DNA of 64,000 nucleotides, taken from contig OZ020612.1 of NCBI GenBank assembly GCA_963971575.1, positions 35,877,916 to 35,941,915 of the forward strand, in the 5' to 3' direction. Position 1 is the stretch's first letter. Each line of letters begins with the position of its first letter. The translations under genes were made by a program, and so were the position numbers. The notes under the pieces are model-generated. The model was not told the origin of the DNA and searched no databases. It worked only from the letters and a program-made list of their open reading frames with translations. The DNA is from Liopterus haemorrhoidalis. Taxonomy: Eukaryota; Arthropoda; Insecta; Coleoptera; Dytiscidae. Of the stretch, positions 1 through 11,043 are shown piece by piece.

Positions 1-57
1 CATCTAGCCAGAATTTCAATAACACCGCTATAAAAATACACTTTGGTGCAGAAAAGG

Positions 58-265
58 CAGGGCTGCCGCGTGCACCGCACGCGTGCGGCTTGACAGACGG
101 CGGCATTTGGGATTGATTCTAGAATCAATTAGTTAGAATTAGTTAGAATTCTATTAGTAGAAGGCGATCTTATGAAAGTTTGCACATGGGCGGCATATTG
201 GTTCGATTCTAGGTGGTCTGATGAATGTTACCACACGGGCGGTTAACACCCACACGGCAGCCCTG
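58..265. mobile_element. hAT-type MITE, 208 bp, with 8-bp target duplication
   Basis: The ends are inverted repeats: CAGGGCTGCCGCGTG on the left and CACACGGCAGCCCTG on the right (one mismatch). The flanks are AGAAAAGG (50-57) and AGAAGAGG (266-273), a 7/8 match of the length produced by hAT transposases. A GC-rich subterminal palindrome lies at about 80-95. There is no coding capacity, so it would have been moved in trans. Confidence 0.75.
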
Positions 266-1247
266 AGAAGAGGGGTATAAACGTCATAATACTTCCAATA
301 ACAGACTCCTATTGATTAAAAACAAAGATTTGGTCACTTACTGGATGTTAACGAAATCCTTATATGTGTGAAAAATCACATATTACATTATTTATTTTTA
401 GCAGAAAATCCAGTTATTACCTACAAAACACAATTTCTACGGCTATGATAACTTGTAATGCAACTAACGGGTAATTCTGTCATCTGCGTAACATATCGAA
501 GTCTGCAATCTTGTAATTTTTTATACACGTCTAAAGCAACAACATTTTTATTCATAAAAAAATTATATAAACTTTTTTATTTAAGATTTTAAACCAGACC
601 ATAACGAACTGAAAATAAAATCTTTCAGCGAAAACCATTAAAATTAATCCATAAAAAATGCAATTCTCCTCGATAAATGTAAAAATTTTCAGATATTTTT
701 ACAGTGGCATTAAATATTTAAAGTATAAAATATTTCTTCAGTTTTATTTTGGAAATATAGGTTACCATGAATTTAAAATTATGCCCTTAAATTTACATAT
801 TTTCAAATTTTTCATATATATTCATATAGGTATTTTACATGATTTTTCAACTTGTAAAACATACATGTATTTCTCTGAAATAATATTTTGGATCATCGCT
901 AAAGGTAAAATCTTACATTATTGATTGCAAAAATGTAACTTAAAAAGATTATTGTCTATTTAATGGAAGGTACAAACATAATTTTTATAAACAAATGTCA
1001 TAATAAAATAAATAAACCAACATCTTTTTTGTAGATGACTGAGAACGGAATGAAAACGAAATAACTGTTTTTTTTTTAAAGAATAGATTAGGTTTCATAA
1101 GGTTTTTATTTATTTTTTTTTTTTGATGATTTTTTTTCTTTTTATCGTTTCTTTTTATATAAGCGTTACTTCCATGGTCATGAAAAATAATATCTCTGTT
1201 AGAAAATATTGGGCCAAGTTATTTCTACTCTGCTGGTAGAATGCATT
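266..1247. other. AT-rich stretch, nothing recognised
   Basis: Strongly AT-rich. The open frame at 658-924 is low-complexity (Phe/Ile/Tyr/Lys) and looks like composition, not a gene. Poly-T runs at about 1068-1137. Confidence 0.5.
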
Positions 1248-1300
1248 TTATACAAGTACTTTGTGATGGCGGTAAGTCCTGTGGTGGCTACAGCTGATTT
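1248..1300 (+). repeat. Dispersed repeat, copy 1 (partner at 58665-58717)
   Basis: About 50 bp containing GTGATGGCGGT and TGGTGGC(T/C)ACAGCTGATTT match 58665-58717 with only a few substitutions. Nature unknown; probably a fragment of an old mobile element. Confidence 0.55.
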
Positions 1301-2128
1301 TTTTTAATTTGGTGAAAAAACATTAACTGTCATAGACAATAGGAGATTTAAATTTAAAGGAAAACAATATAATTTTATTTATCATCTTTTATAATGTGCG
1401 CATTTGTATTCTTTTGAACATTTGAAAGTGAATACCTTTGGACATATACAGACCAATTCTGTAACCCAGTTACTATGATTTTAGTAACTAAATATGTCAC
1501 TATGAGCAAGGTCAGTTACTATCATGAATGAAAGTCATTATACTTTTTATAATATTTTATCTTGTAGTAACGTTACTACACAGTAATTTTTTACAGAATT
1601 GATCTGACTATTAGACATCAGTGTTAGTGTATTCAGCATCGGAGTGTCACTAATGTGTGATATCTCCCCACATGTGTAAAATCTTTCGTCAAATTTACTT
1701 ATTGGCCCTTCACAGTGGGTCAGTTGTAATATAAAAAGACAAAAAAAAAAAAAAAAATGGCCATATGCTCTCACTAATAGCCTGCAATACACGTATGAAA
1801 TTTTCAACGGATCAGTTTCGACGGGCCAAATCCTTCGATCCGGGACAGAACTGATTCATTGGACCCAATGCTACGTGCCCATTAACGGAAAATTAAAGAT
1901 TCCTCAGTTACTGCGGAACAGGCCCGCCGGCAGATCAGATCTCTTCATTTATGGAGCATAAATGAAGAGATTAAAAATTTACAGGAATCTGGCCGGCCAG
2001 ATCAAGTCCGTGGTTTTTCCAACAAAAGGGCCGGAGTATCTTACACAACCGGTCATGAAAACAAAAAGGACTGCGATAGCCGTGGCAGTTTTTTATGCTA
2101 TATACTGTCGTGCTATATCAAAAATTTA
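1301..2128. other. Non-coding stretch, no gene recognised
   Basis: Contains an A17 run at about 1741-1757. A segment at about 1805-2090 is richer in GC than its surroundings and may be a decayed mobile element, but I cannot name it. Confidence 0.4.
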
Positions 2129-2185
2129 TGTGAAGTGTGAATTTTCACACATTTCAGGGTTTCGCAGGTATTTAGTAAGTGAATA
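2129..2185 (+). repeat. Dispersed hairpin-containing repeat, copy 1
   Basis: GTGTGAATTTTCACAC (a perfect stem around a short loop) is followed by a conserved tail of the type ATTTCAGGGTTTCGCAGGTA. The same module recurs at 13148-13200 and 37618-37672, with substitutions. A conserved stem-loop plus tail suggests the 3' end of a non-autonomous element, but I cannot assign the class. Confidence 0.5.
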
Positions 2186-2203
2186 ATGATTATTTGGAAT
2201 GCC

Positions 2204-2330
2204 AAAACAAATTTTATGTTAAAATATTTTTTTTTTGTTAATTTTAATTCGAATGCCTAATACCATTATGTAAGTTTCTAAATATGTGCAGTATTTTTTT
2301 TATATAGCAAGGTTCAATAAAATTTTGAAA
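2204..2330 (+). repeat. Direct repeat, first copy (pair with 2478-2600)
   Basis: About 125 bp beginning AAAACAAATTTTATGTTAAA and ending near TATATAGCAAGGTTCA is repeated 274 bp downstream with about ten differences. No coding sense. Confidence 0.75.
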
Positions 2331-2477
2331 AAATTCCTCTTAGATAGATATATAATCTAAAAATATTAAGTAAAGGCGGAATGCTGAGTGTGTAGGACAT
2401 ATTTTGCTTTGTAGTATTCACTGTAAAATGAACAATATTTTAAAAATAATTTATCATCTCTTAAGCTAAGAGCTTTA

Positions 2478-2600
2478 AAAACAAATTTTATGTTAAAATA
2501 TTTTTATGTTAATTTTAATTCGAGTGCCTTATACCATTATTTAGGTTTCTTAATATGTGCAGTATTTTTTTATATAGCAAGGTTCATTAAGATTTTAAAA
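2478..2600 (+). repeat. Direct repeat, second copy (pair with 2204-2330)
   Basis: Second copy of the repeat starting at 2204; differs by a shorter T run and scattered substitutions. The spacer (2331-2477) has no evident match, so this is a spaced duplication or two copies of one short element. Confidence 0.75.
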
Positions 2601-2837
2601 ATTGCGAAAATTGAAAATTTGCGCCTATGGCTTCATTGGTTGTTTCTAGTCATAGCTCCTCCCTTTGATTTCGTGTACATTCAAACAGAATTAAATTATA
2701 ATTTCAACAATTTCCACTGGTTTTTAAATTTACGCTTTTAAAAATTAAATGCAACGTTTGCCAAAATATAACTAGAATTTTGACAAAATAATTTAAACAA
2801 AATAAAAATGAAAAAAAAAATAAAAAATAATATTGTC

Positions 2838-2905
2838 TCTTCTCGTGGGATTCGAACTCATTTTCTTGGGCAGAACGCTAGTACCGTAACCATTGCACCA
2901 AGATA
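2838..2905 (-). repeat. tRNA-derived SINE-like fragment
   Basis: Read on the minus strand, TGGTGCAATGGTTACGG resembles a Pol III A box and GAGTTCGAATCCC a B box at normal spacing. The T stem does not pair, so this is not a functional tRNA gene. Confidence 0.55.
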
Positions 2906-2999
2906 CACATTACAGTTTAGTGTGTTATATAACTATAAGTTTTCAACATTACTGGCAAAAAAACACAAAAAATGCTTTTTTTCCAAAAACATAATCTGA

Positions 3000-3405
3000 T
3001 CAAAAATTCCTGTTTAAACCATCTGGGCTACAGGTGTGGGACAAAAAATTTTTTGCACAATTTTGGTAAAAATCGCTTCAAAATAATTTATTTTGCAAAA
3101 ATAAAAATTTGATCGTTAATCCACGTACCAAAGCCTTTCATTTAATACCCTACGCAGAATTTAAAAAAAAAAAAAATTTTTTTCGATGAGCACATATTTG
3201 TTTATATTTTTAGGGGGATATGTTTTTTAGATGTTTTAGTATTTTTTCTATGTGCGGGTCAAAGAGTTGTATAAGCATGCCAAATTTCAACTCTCTAGCT
3301 TTAGCCGTTTGGCTACAATTTTTACCGAACAGACAGACAGACAAAATGACGGTATAAGGGTTTTTTGGTCATACCTACAAAACCCTAAAAAGAAGAAACC
3401 GCAGC
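3000..3405 (+). repeat. Dispersed GACA-containing repeat family A, copy 1
   Basis: The core has GCCAAATTTCAACT, CCGTTTGGCTACAATTT, CAGACAGACAGACA and TATAAGGGTTTTTTGGTCAT, then ACCTACAAAACCCTAAAA. Copies occur at about 38810-39245 (+), 44146-44345 (-), 63140-63275 (+) and in a split copy at 41510-41545/42602-42655. Repeats of this organisation (a sugar-binding-like AAATTT core and GACA run) are common insect interspersed repeats. No coding role. Confidence 0.7.
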
Positions 3406-3884
3406 ATGTGGGTAAAAAACTGAATAGTCAGAAGGGAAAAATTTGGACACATGATCTTATTACAACAATTAAAAGCGTATGAGCCAATTGATTTTAAAAA
3501 ATATTTAAGAATGCCATAATGTCTTTATATCTTCGCTTCATTAATTTTTAGGATATTTATATAATTTTATACTTTGTTTTGCTGCGTTTATCATGATATA
3601 GAAAATAAAAATGATATAAATATCATAAAAAGTAATAAAACGACGATATAAACACATTATGGCATTCTTAAATAATCAATGTAATATATTTGCCTTAATT
3701 TGTACCTGTCCTATATTTGGTTATTTCTGTTGGACAAATGTAATCTTAAATAGATAAATAAATAAATAGAAGAATAACTAGAAGAATAAATAAAAGAATA
3801 GATTAAAGAGTAGCCGCGAGTAGATTTTGAACACATTTTGGGTAAATAATTGATGTAAATTATACTTTTGCTTTTTCATTTGCT
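3406..3884. other. AT-rich stretch with imperfect AAAT/AGAATAA microsatellite
   Basis: About 3748-3815 is an imperfect run of ATAAATAAATA and AGAATAA units. Nothing else recognised. Confidence 0.5.
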
Positions 3885-3957
3885 CTAGTCGGGTTTCTAA
3901 CCCGTGACCTTTGGAAAGCAAAGCCGGGTCACTAACTCTGGGCTACCGAGGTCGGCT
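3885..3957 (-). repeat. tRNA-derived SINE-like fragment
   Basis: On the minus strand, CTCGGTAGCCCAGAGTTAGTG (A-box region, 3930-3950) is followed by CGGGTTAGAAACCCG (B-box-like, 3890-3904). It resembles the head of a tRNA-derived SINE and shows no intact cloverleaf. Confidence 0.5.
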
Positions 3958-4704
3958 TTAGTACACTAATCCTACTCGTTTTAAGTTGGCATACTTAATA
4001 CATAACGCACTATTAGTAATTCCTTAAAGACATTTAGTTTCCGCTTGTTACATTTCCGGTATTCTTTATTTTTACCAAATAAGTTCCTTGTTCATCAAGT
4101 TCCGTGAAGAAAAACTGAAGTACTGTACGATTGAAAACAATAGTAAAAATCCTTGATTTTTTATACAAAATAATTTATAATTACATTTTATCATGTTTTT
4201 AAATTATTATTAAGATGAAATATGTGTTATCAAATAATTTAAGATTTAATACAGAGATTCTGCCCAGGATGTTTTTTTTTTTTTTTAATTAAATATTATA
4301 TAACTATTATTTTATTAGTAATTACATTTTCATTCATTTTTAAATATGCCTGCATCGCAGAGAAATTTCTGTTTTATCGGCGTATATAACTGCCTCTTAT
4401 AACATTCAAGTACACCGCTGGTTTCAGTAATTTTTTCAACTGATTTTTTTAAGGAACGGGATCTTTTTAATCACTGACATTATACTAAATTAGAACGATA
4501 TAATTTTTGTGAAACATTTTCAACAATAAAATAATTCAAACGTTCTCATCCTCCACTTTAGTGTTATTTTTGGTACATTTCGCTGTTCCTAACGATCTCG
4601 TATAATAACTTCAGATCACGGCTTCAGAGTTATTTAAAGTTATTGCAAGAAATGTAATAACCCTAATATTTTTCCGCCATATATAATAATTAAAAGATTC
4701 TTAC
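3958..4704. other. Intronic or 3' flanking DNA of the Akap200-like exon
   Basis: AT-rich, starting directly after the exon's 5' splice site on the minus strand. A run of T lies at 4271-4286. I could not find the next exon. Confidence 0.5.
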
Positions 4705-5043
4705 CTCTTCTGGCACTTCTTTAACTTCTCCATTTTTATCTCCATCCTTGGATGGTTTGCTCTTGTCTTTCTTACTGAAGCTTATGCTCCTAAAGCTCCA
4801 CTTCTTCTTGGGTTTGTCCTTCTTCTTTTTCTTTTCCTCAGACTTGGCCTCTGCTTCATCTCCAGATTTCTCCGCGGCGCTCTCGGACGCCTTTTCAGCA
4901 GTAGCGGGTGTTTCGGATCCGGGTGTCGTTTCTTCAGCTGGAGTTTCGCCTTCGGGTGTTTTCGGTTCTTTTTCTTCAGTGTCTGATACGCCATTTTCTA
5001 CAATCTTTTCATCTTTTTCATTCTCAGCTTCTTTGTCCTTTTC
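4705..5043 (-). CDS. Akap200: Internal exon of an Akap200-like A-kinase anchor / MARCKS-related protein
   Basis: Seen: a 113-codon open frame with no stop, preceded by a TTTTCTAG acceptor (AG at 5045-5044) and followed by a GAG/GTAAGA donor (GT at 4704-4703). Both borders are phase 0. The peptide begins EKDKEAENEKDEKIVENG, continues as a Glu/Lys/Pro/Thr/Ala-rich disordered stretch (residues 1-75), then reaches a basic, aromatic motif KKKWSFRSISFSKKDKSKPS at about residues 82-101, and ends EVKEVPEE. Known: this Ser/Phe/Lys effector motif is the hallmark of MARCKS proteins. It binds acidic phospholipid, actin and calmodulin, and PKC phosphorylates its serines. In Drosophila the MARCKS-like protein with this motif is Akap200, which tethers PKA RII at the membrane and actin cytoskeleton. 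Inferred: this is the Akap200 orthologue; a divergent MARCKS-like paralogue is the alternative. The start codon, myristoylated N-terminus and RII-binding helix must lie in exons I could not identify. The exon is much more GC-rich than its flanks. Confidence 0.75.
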
Positions 5044-5211
5044 CTAGAAAACAATAAATATAATAATTAATATCATACCAACAACTTTTAAAATAAATTA
5101 GAGTAAAGTAAATATTACTAGTATTTAGATTTGTTTTTGGGCTTCGTATATATGATCTAGAAACCCAGAGATATTTAATTTAAATATTAAATACTTTAGG
5201 CTGAGTCCGAC

Positions 5212-5325
5212 CACTGAGCTGACTGTATATATAGGAAGATGTAAATTCCGAAGTAAAGGGATTCGAATCTGTGTCCCTGATCTCTGTAGTAATCGTTTTT
5301 GCACGGAGCCACGGTAATTCAGTAG
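5212..5325 (-). repeat. tRNA-derived SINE-like fragment
   Basis: On the minus strand, CCGTGGCTCCGTGC (5301-5314) is A-box-like and AGATTCGAATCCC (5258-5270) is a good B box. The sequence lies in the intron just upstream of the Akap200-like exon and has no complete tRNA fold. Confidence 0.5.
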
Positions 5326-8138
5326 GTAATTTAAGACATATGTAAATATTAGATTATAATAAAAAGGTCTTAATCTGTAAAATAGTACCGACATTTAGAA
5401 AATAACGGGTTTACAATATTTTCTAATTTCTCAAGAAAACACGAGAATTCTCCAGAAATTCAATTTGATTTCTCATTTCTCGAGAAATGAAAAATGTCAA
5501 GAAATCAGAAACACTAACCCCAACAAGTTTTTAACGAAGTTAAAGTAAAGCAAACTTTATAGAAATTAGATTTGTTTTATTTCTTGTTTTAAAGTAGTTG
5601 ACTGAAGCCTGAAACAAACAGCAGACAACCAACTAGACATAGTATTTAAAATCCGGCATACATCAAACTAAATCTGAATAAAATTACAATAACCGCACCC
5701 ATAGACACAGGTTTACACTGTCATATCATCTTCAATATGATATGGTAATAATTACAAACGGCCATCATGTACATGTCCTTGCAACGGGCCACTAACCTAA
5801 CCTAACCGGCGTGGAGGGGAACCCTCTAATGGCGCAGTCGGTCTCCTATTGATGTATGAGCCATGCCACCCCTCAATGTGTGAGAATAATCGTATGTTCA
5901 CACTGAACTGAAGCGATTTATTTGTGTCAATTTGTTTGGGCCCCTGCTTTTTTTAATGAACATACTATTGATTTTTTAGGGTTATTGAATTAATTTTATG
6001 GGTTCATTACCGTTGAATTCTGTATAATTGATTCATTTTGACGGTCAGATAACTGCATTGTCCAAATGCTATAAAATATTGATCATATTCAAATACTATA
6101 TCCTACATACTATAATTCCGATTTCACAATTTGGTAGTGCACGGGCTTCAGCCCCCCTTCCATACTCAAAAAACACGCTTTTAAAGGACACATTTTACTT
6201 GTAATTAAACGCGAGTCTTCCTCAAGAATAAAAATGGCTACCAAGTACCCTTAAGACAAAATTTTGACTTCTAAGTCCCCCAAGAAAAATCCTGGGTGCG
6301 CGCCTATTTCTAGAATATTTTCATTAACAAACAAACCGATTTAATAGCCTAACTAGAATTGCACAAAAACAATTTGCAATGGTTAAAACAAAGCTATGGT
6401 TCCAGGACGTATTACTTTTTATAATACACATTTTGCTGTAAAGGAAATAATGAGATATTTCAATATATTTACAGATAGAATCCCCCCATAGCCTCCACAT
6501 ATTCATCATTGAAAAAATTCCTAGAGCAGAAAAGATTTACTTCTTATTTTTATTGTATAAATTTTTATATCAATATGTAGATATACACATACAGTCTGAT
6601 TATTATTTTTTTATAAAGAGAATGATGTGATAAGTTATTGCATAGATATAAATTACGTTTACATAATATGTATGAAACATACTTATTTGAAGCAAATTAA
6701 AATACAGTATAAATAGTGAACTAGTATATAAAAGGGTTGGAATTAGAAAAATATTATGCAGAATTTTCGTTTTCGGCTAGCATACAGCCAATTTCACCAA
6801 CAATTCTGGTTAATGTACAATCTGACCTCCAATATAGATGTCAAACAGTAGAGCAATGTAATTTCTAGTATTAAACAATAAAAGTAGTATTTACTTGCAG
6901 TACAATATTCGTGTGATTGAAGAGAATGTACCTTACCAATACTTAAACATATAATGCCAATATTGGTAATGCAATTTTAATTATGCGACTAAAAAACGAA
7001 AATCGTATCAAATAAAAGAAATGCAATTTTAATGTTAGGTATCCTGTATTTATATAAAGATAGGTAGGTATGTAAAAATACTTAAAACCTTTTTGGCCCT
7101 CTTAGATAACCGAAAACAACTCGTTTAAAATATTTCAAAAATATACAAATTTTAACATTAGGTACAATCAAGTACTAATATAAACATAATATTAGGACAA
7201 ATTTCTAAACGATGGTAGAGTGACGTACGGCGTACTTCAATACCCATCATCCCCCAACATCCATCCATTTGAATGAATACTATGTATATGCGTCTGTCTT
7301 TGATAGCTCGGTGACGTCATTCTTTTTATAAAAAATCCGACTGTATGTAAGTTTGTATCTATGTACACATGTATATATAATAATCAACTCGATATATGTA
7401 CTGGGTGTCCCAATTAACCAGGAATGTATGGGGATCTCGAAAAAATATACTATTTCGGTTAAATTAGGTCAAATTATCACTATAACTATACTCTATCTCA
7501 GAAAGGCTGATAGTAATAAATCATTTTGTCAGGCAGTTACCAGTGGCGTGCGCATTTTAAACACGTTTAAATTGGTTTTGTGTATTTCTATATTACTATT
7601 TATCATTTTATTAAACGCACGCCTGTGACCATATTTATCATATCATTAAACACACCCCTGTGACCATATTTTTCCTCAAAATTTTATGGTCTATTGTGTT
7701 TAACCCTAGTTCGTATTCCCATATAATATATGCGGCACACTCGGTTGTTTTTAACAATATTACGTTTCGAACTATTCATATTTTGTCGCTTTTGTTTTGC
7801 CGCTTCTGTATGATAAAACAATAACTTTTTACAAATAATAAATTTTATTACTATCAGCCTTTTGGAGATAGAGTATACTGCATTTGAATGGCACTTCATT
7901 TGTTTCAATAATATATATAGCACACTAAATATAAGCCAAAAACTAAAATTGGCTAAATTTAATTTCCCCCTATAACTTTCTTACTGAAATCATAAAAGAT
8001 TTTAAGTAAAACTTTCTTGAGGGAACTTTTTGATTACTTTCCAGCGGTGTACTTTTATTTCCTTTTTTTGAATTATATACAAAATATTTTTAGGTTTACA
8101 TTATTCTTTGAGCGTTTTCTCTACAACATTTGAACATG
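5326..8138. other. Non-coding stretch with scattered repeat debris
   Basis: 5420-5510 repeats variants of ATTTCTCGAGAAAT. 5793-5807 holds three TAACC units. A C-rich patch at about 6140-6305 ends in CCTGGGTGCGCGCC, like the end of a hAT element. A mariner-like end motif (CTGGGTGTCCCAATTAACC) starts at about 7400 without a visible partner. A 35-bp unit is duplicated at 7598-7667. No gene recognised. Confidence 0.45.
7598..7667 (+). repeat. Tandem duplication of a 35-bp unit
   Basis: ATTTATCAT...ACGCC(T)GTGACCAT occurs at 7598 and again at 7633, with four or five differences. The GCACGCCTG inside resembles the end of a hAT element. Confidence 0.55.
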
Positions 8139-8140
8139 TA

Positions 8141-8476
8141 CGGAATTTCCCGATTATCCATCATTTTCGGTTATCCGACCACCGTTAATGACGGATAATC
8201 GGGACAGAGCCGCAGTAAGGGGGGCGACCGCCCCTACCGCACTAAGGAAAATGGCGCCGATGAGCTTGACTAAGCGAGGATCTTTTTTTTTTTTGCTCTT
8301 CACTTGGATTTTGGAAGGTGAGGACTTTTTTTTTTTTTGCTCATTATCTACATGTTGTGCGGTGGGAATTTTGTTTTTGCTTATCACTTACATTTATTTG
8401 CCAAGGGGGCCCCAAAACGCAGTTTTACCCCTAGCGCAAGTTTTCCTTACTGCGGCTCTGAATCGGGACTCTACTG
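8141..8476. mobile_element. Tiny pogo-like MITE interrupted by a hAT MITE
   Basis: The left part (8141-8204) starts CGGAATTTCCCGATTATCC. The right end (8469-8476, CTCTACTG, flanked by TA) continues the inverted repeat CGGATAATCGGGA|CTCTACTG. Removing the inserted hAT (8205-8460) and its duplicated AATCGGGA leaves a 72-bp element with TA flanks and a CAGTAGAGTCCCGATTATCC-type end, typical of pogo/Tigger elements. Confidence 0.6.
8205..8460. mobile_element. hAT-type MITE carrying T-rich 40-bp minisatellite units
   Basis: Perfect 16-bp TIRs CAGAGCCGCAGTAAGG/CCTTACTGCGGCTCTG are flanked by identical 8-bp duplications AATCGGGA (8197-8204 and 8461-8468). The interior holds units with GAGGA(T/C), a T run, GCTC, then CACTTGGATTTTGGAAGGT. 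The same units recur in other elements (44502, 50804, 58797). Non-coding: the open frames here are T-run artefacts. Confidence 0.85.
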
Positions 8477-8478
8477 TA

Positions 8479-9234
8479 TACAGTAGATTGTAATTTTTGT
8501 AAGCTCACATTTAACTGTTAGGTAAAATATTAGGACATTCAATTAAGGACATACACATGGAGAAATTTTAATGATAATGAGTTAATTTTGCCAATATAAA
8601 AAAGTAATAGTTTATAATGTCATGTACTCAAAACATTGAGCTAATTAATTAACTAAATAAAAACATTTAATTAAACTTATCACTACAAAATCTATCGCAT
8701 TCAATTTCCTGTCTGAAAAATGCAATAAATACCCACAAATAACCTTTCTCTTCGACAAAAAAATTTGCAGATTTCAAATCATTATTCATTTTGATCTACG
8801 GAAACAATCAGTAAAGAATAAAAATAACTAAAAAATATAACTTTCTATAGCGGAGATTTATTTTGCGAGCAAACAGTGTTCTGAGGGAAATATGTATTCC
8901 AGTTTAGGCTGTGATAGGTTGAACGAGTACGTCGCTTTTCAGACGGGAGCATTTTCAAATATTTACTTAAATAATAACGGGACGTTTATTTATAGAAGTA
9001 CTTTAACGTCTGTTTAGTACTCGCAAACAAAGGGTTTTTCGATCAAAAAGAGAGAAATTGAAAACTATTACTACATATATCGAGTTTTAAAAAATATAAA
9101 ATTTCTCTGCAGCTTTTCCCAAAAAACGATTTCGAGGACTCTTATATAAAATAATTTTGATGGCTCTTATTTTTAGCTCGTATTTTTAGTTATTAATAAA
9201 TAAGCAATGCTACCATTTAAACCAATACCATTAG
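8479..9234. other. AT-rich stretch, nothing recognised
   Basis: No ORF, repeat or RNA signal that I can support. Confidence 0.4.
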
Positions 9235-9657
9235 AGGGCCGGCGCGAGGGTCGTTTGTGGTCCTAGGCAAGATATAATGACGCGCCCCTAGGCGAGAAAT
9301 AATTCGGTGCCCTCTAAATATTATTCCATGGAGGTATAAGAAAAATATTAAAAGAACATTTTTACATGCTACACATAAATATATAAAAGTCCTAATTTCA
9401 TGGTCTTCCGGCGCCCCCATCCCGTGGCGTCCAATGGTAAAACCGGCCCTGCTATCTGAATTCCGGATCGGTATTTTTAGCTTTGACTTTGTTTCAAGAA
9501 TTCAAGCTACATTGTTAATAAATTGTCGAAAAACAGAAAACACGTTATTAATTGCTGAAGATAGTGTTTCTATTATTTTTCATTAATTTGGCGCCCTTTT
9601 CCACTCATCTCCTAAGTCAAGTGCTTCGCTCCCCTCACCCTCGATCCGGCTCTGCGT
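9235..9657. mobile_element. Probable GC-ended hAT-like remnant
   Basis: Starts GAGGGCCGGCGCGAGGGTCG. Inward-facing partners occur at both AAACCGGCCCTG (about 9450) and CCTCGATCCGGCTCTG (about 9652). It also contains CCTAGGCAAGAT and GGCGCCC motifs often seen in such elements. I see no clean 8-bp duplication, so the borders are uncertain. Confidence 0.4.
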
Positions 9658-9675
9658 TAGATACACTTCTAAATA

Positions 9676-10400
9676 CGAGGGGTGTTTGATAAGTTAGTGC
9701 CTTTGATAAGAGATGGCGCTCAGATCGCCAGTGTGATATTATTTATGACATTTGCCATTCTTTGGGAGGATGTCCAAATGAGGTCAAACTGACGAGATGG
9801 TCAATAAAATTCGTGATATTGTGCTAGAAGATGGCAAACAATATTCTGCACGAACATTTGGACATGAAAAAGCTATCGGCAAGATGGGTGCCGCGTCTGC
9901 TCACAGTGGATTGCGCGACAAGTTATATGGCGGCGTTTCATAACCATGGATCCATCACTACCCACCAGAAATTAAAGAACAATCAAAACTGTGAATTTCT
10001 CCTTGACGAAGAAGGTAAAAATAGTTCCCTCGGTCAGAAAGTTCATGGCCATGATTTTCTGGGATTCGCATGGTATAATCTCCATCGACTATCATAATAT
10101 TATGACGCTTTATTGGCTCCATAAACGTTGAATTAAAGAAAAAGTGACCCCATTTGGAGAAGAATCAATTTCTGTTCCACTAGGACAATGTATCAGCTCA
10201 CTAGTCCGCTCACTACAAACTGCTCCCTCATCCACCCTATTCTCCAGATTTGCCCCCTGCGACTGAAACATACGCCTATTTTGCAGAGTTCGTACTTTTT
10301 GAAAGGCTTAAAGAAGTTGGAATATAATTGGGCAAAATGTATTGATCTAAACGGAGACTATGTCGAAAAATCGCATTTTGTAATACGTATCAAGTTTACT
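9676..10400 (+). mobile_element. Decayed DD34D mariner, copy 1 (right end missing)
   Basis: The left end CGAGGGGTGTTTGATAAG after TA matches the ends of the copy at 11044-11912. Broken transposase follows on the plus strand: HLDMKKLSARWVPRLLTVD (after the paired helix-turn-helix domain), then the region of the first catalytic Asp (TMD...HHY, with a small deletion), then HPPYSPDLPP around the third acidic residue, and a C-terminus GLKKLEYNWAKCIDLNGDYV. The order and spacing fit mariner transposases (about 345 aa), but stops and frameshifts abound, so it is inactive. The 3' TIR is absent or too diverged to see. Confidence 0.8.
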
Positions 10401-11043
10401 GGTTTTTGTTTATAGGTTATGGTTCAATCAATTATATCAAATTTAACCAAATTGGTTAAACAAACAAATAAATAAACATATTGATAGTAGACAAATAACC
10501 ACGTAATTAGGTATATTTATATACAATTCTTGCTCATCTAATGAAAACTATTTAGAAACGATTGCTAAATAATCAAACTAATAAAATATCAACGTTTAAC
10601 GCAAAAATTACGTAAACTAAATTCTCAGTTAGATCCCGTAACATGATCTTCATATGATATTATTTCTGAAGAATGTCTCAATCAGAAGACAAGTAACAAA
10701 GTCTTTAAAAACATTTTCAGTGGTGAAAGATATTAAAATGGCACGTATTTGCCGATTCTCGTGTGATTTCATACGGAAGCCTTTCCTGTAATTTTGCAAA
10801 AGAAATTAATTACACAGTATTGTGCTATCATATCTTGTTACATTGCTACGAATAAATCGAAAATTTATTAAAAAGATTACTAAATCGCCTAAATTCAACG
10901 AAATCAAATAAAAATTAATTGAACATACGAGATAATTTGTAAGCATGGTTCGCTTAACCTTCTGATGTGGCTCCCAACGAATTTTGACAAATTTTCCACA
11001 TATGTATGTCAGACAAAGAACTAAAATACAGATGACAATACTA
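10401..11043. other. AT-rich spacer between two mariner copies
   Basis: No gene or repeat recognised. Confidence 0.4.

Noticed and set aside
2838..2905. Functional tRNA gene
   Set aside because: A and B boxes are present but the T and acceptor stems do not pair; better explained as a SINE head.
4748..5047. Plus-strand open frame opposite the Akap200-like exon
   Set aside because: Low-complexity Ser/Phe antisense shadow. The minus strand has splice sites and a recognisable motif.
5793..5807. Three TAACC units as interstitial telomere repeat (insect telomere is TTAGG)
   Set aside because: Only 15 bp; expected by chance and common in insect genomes.
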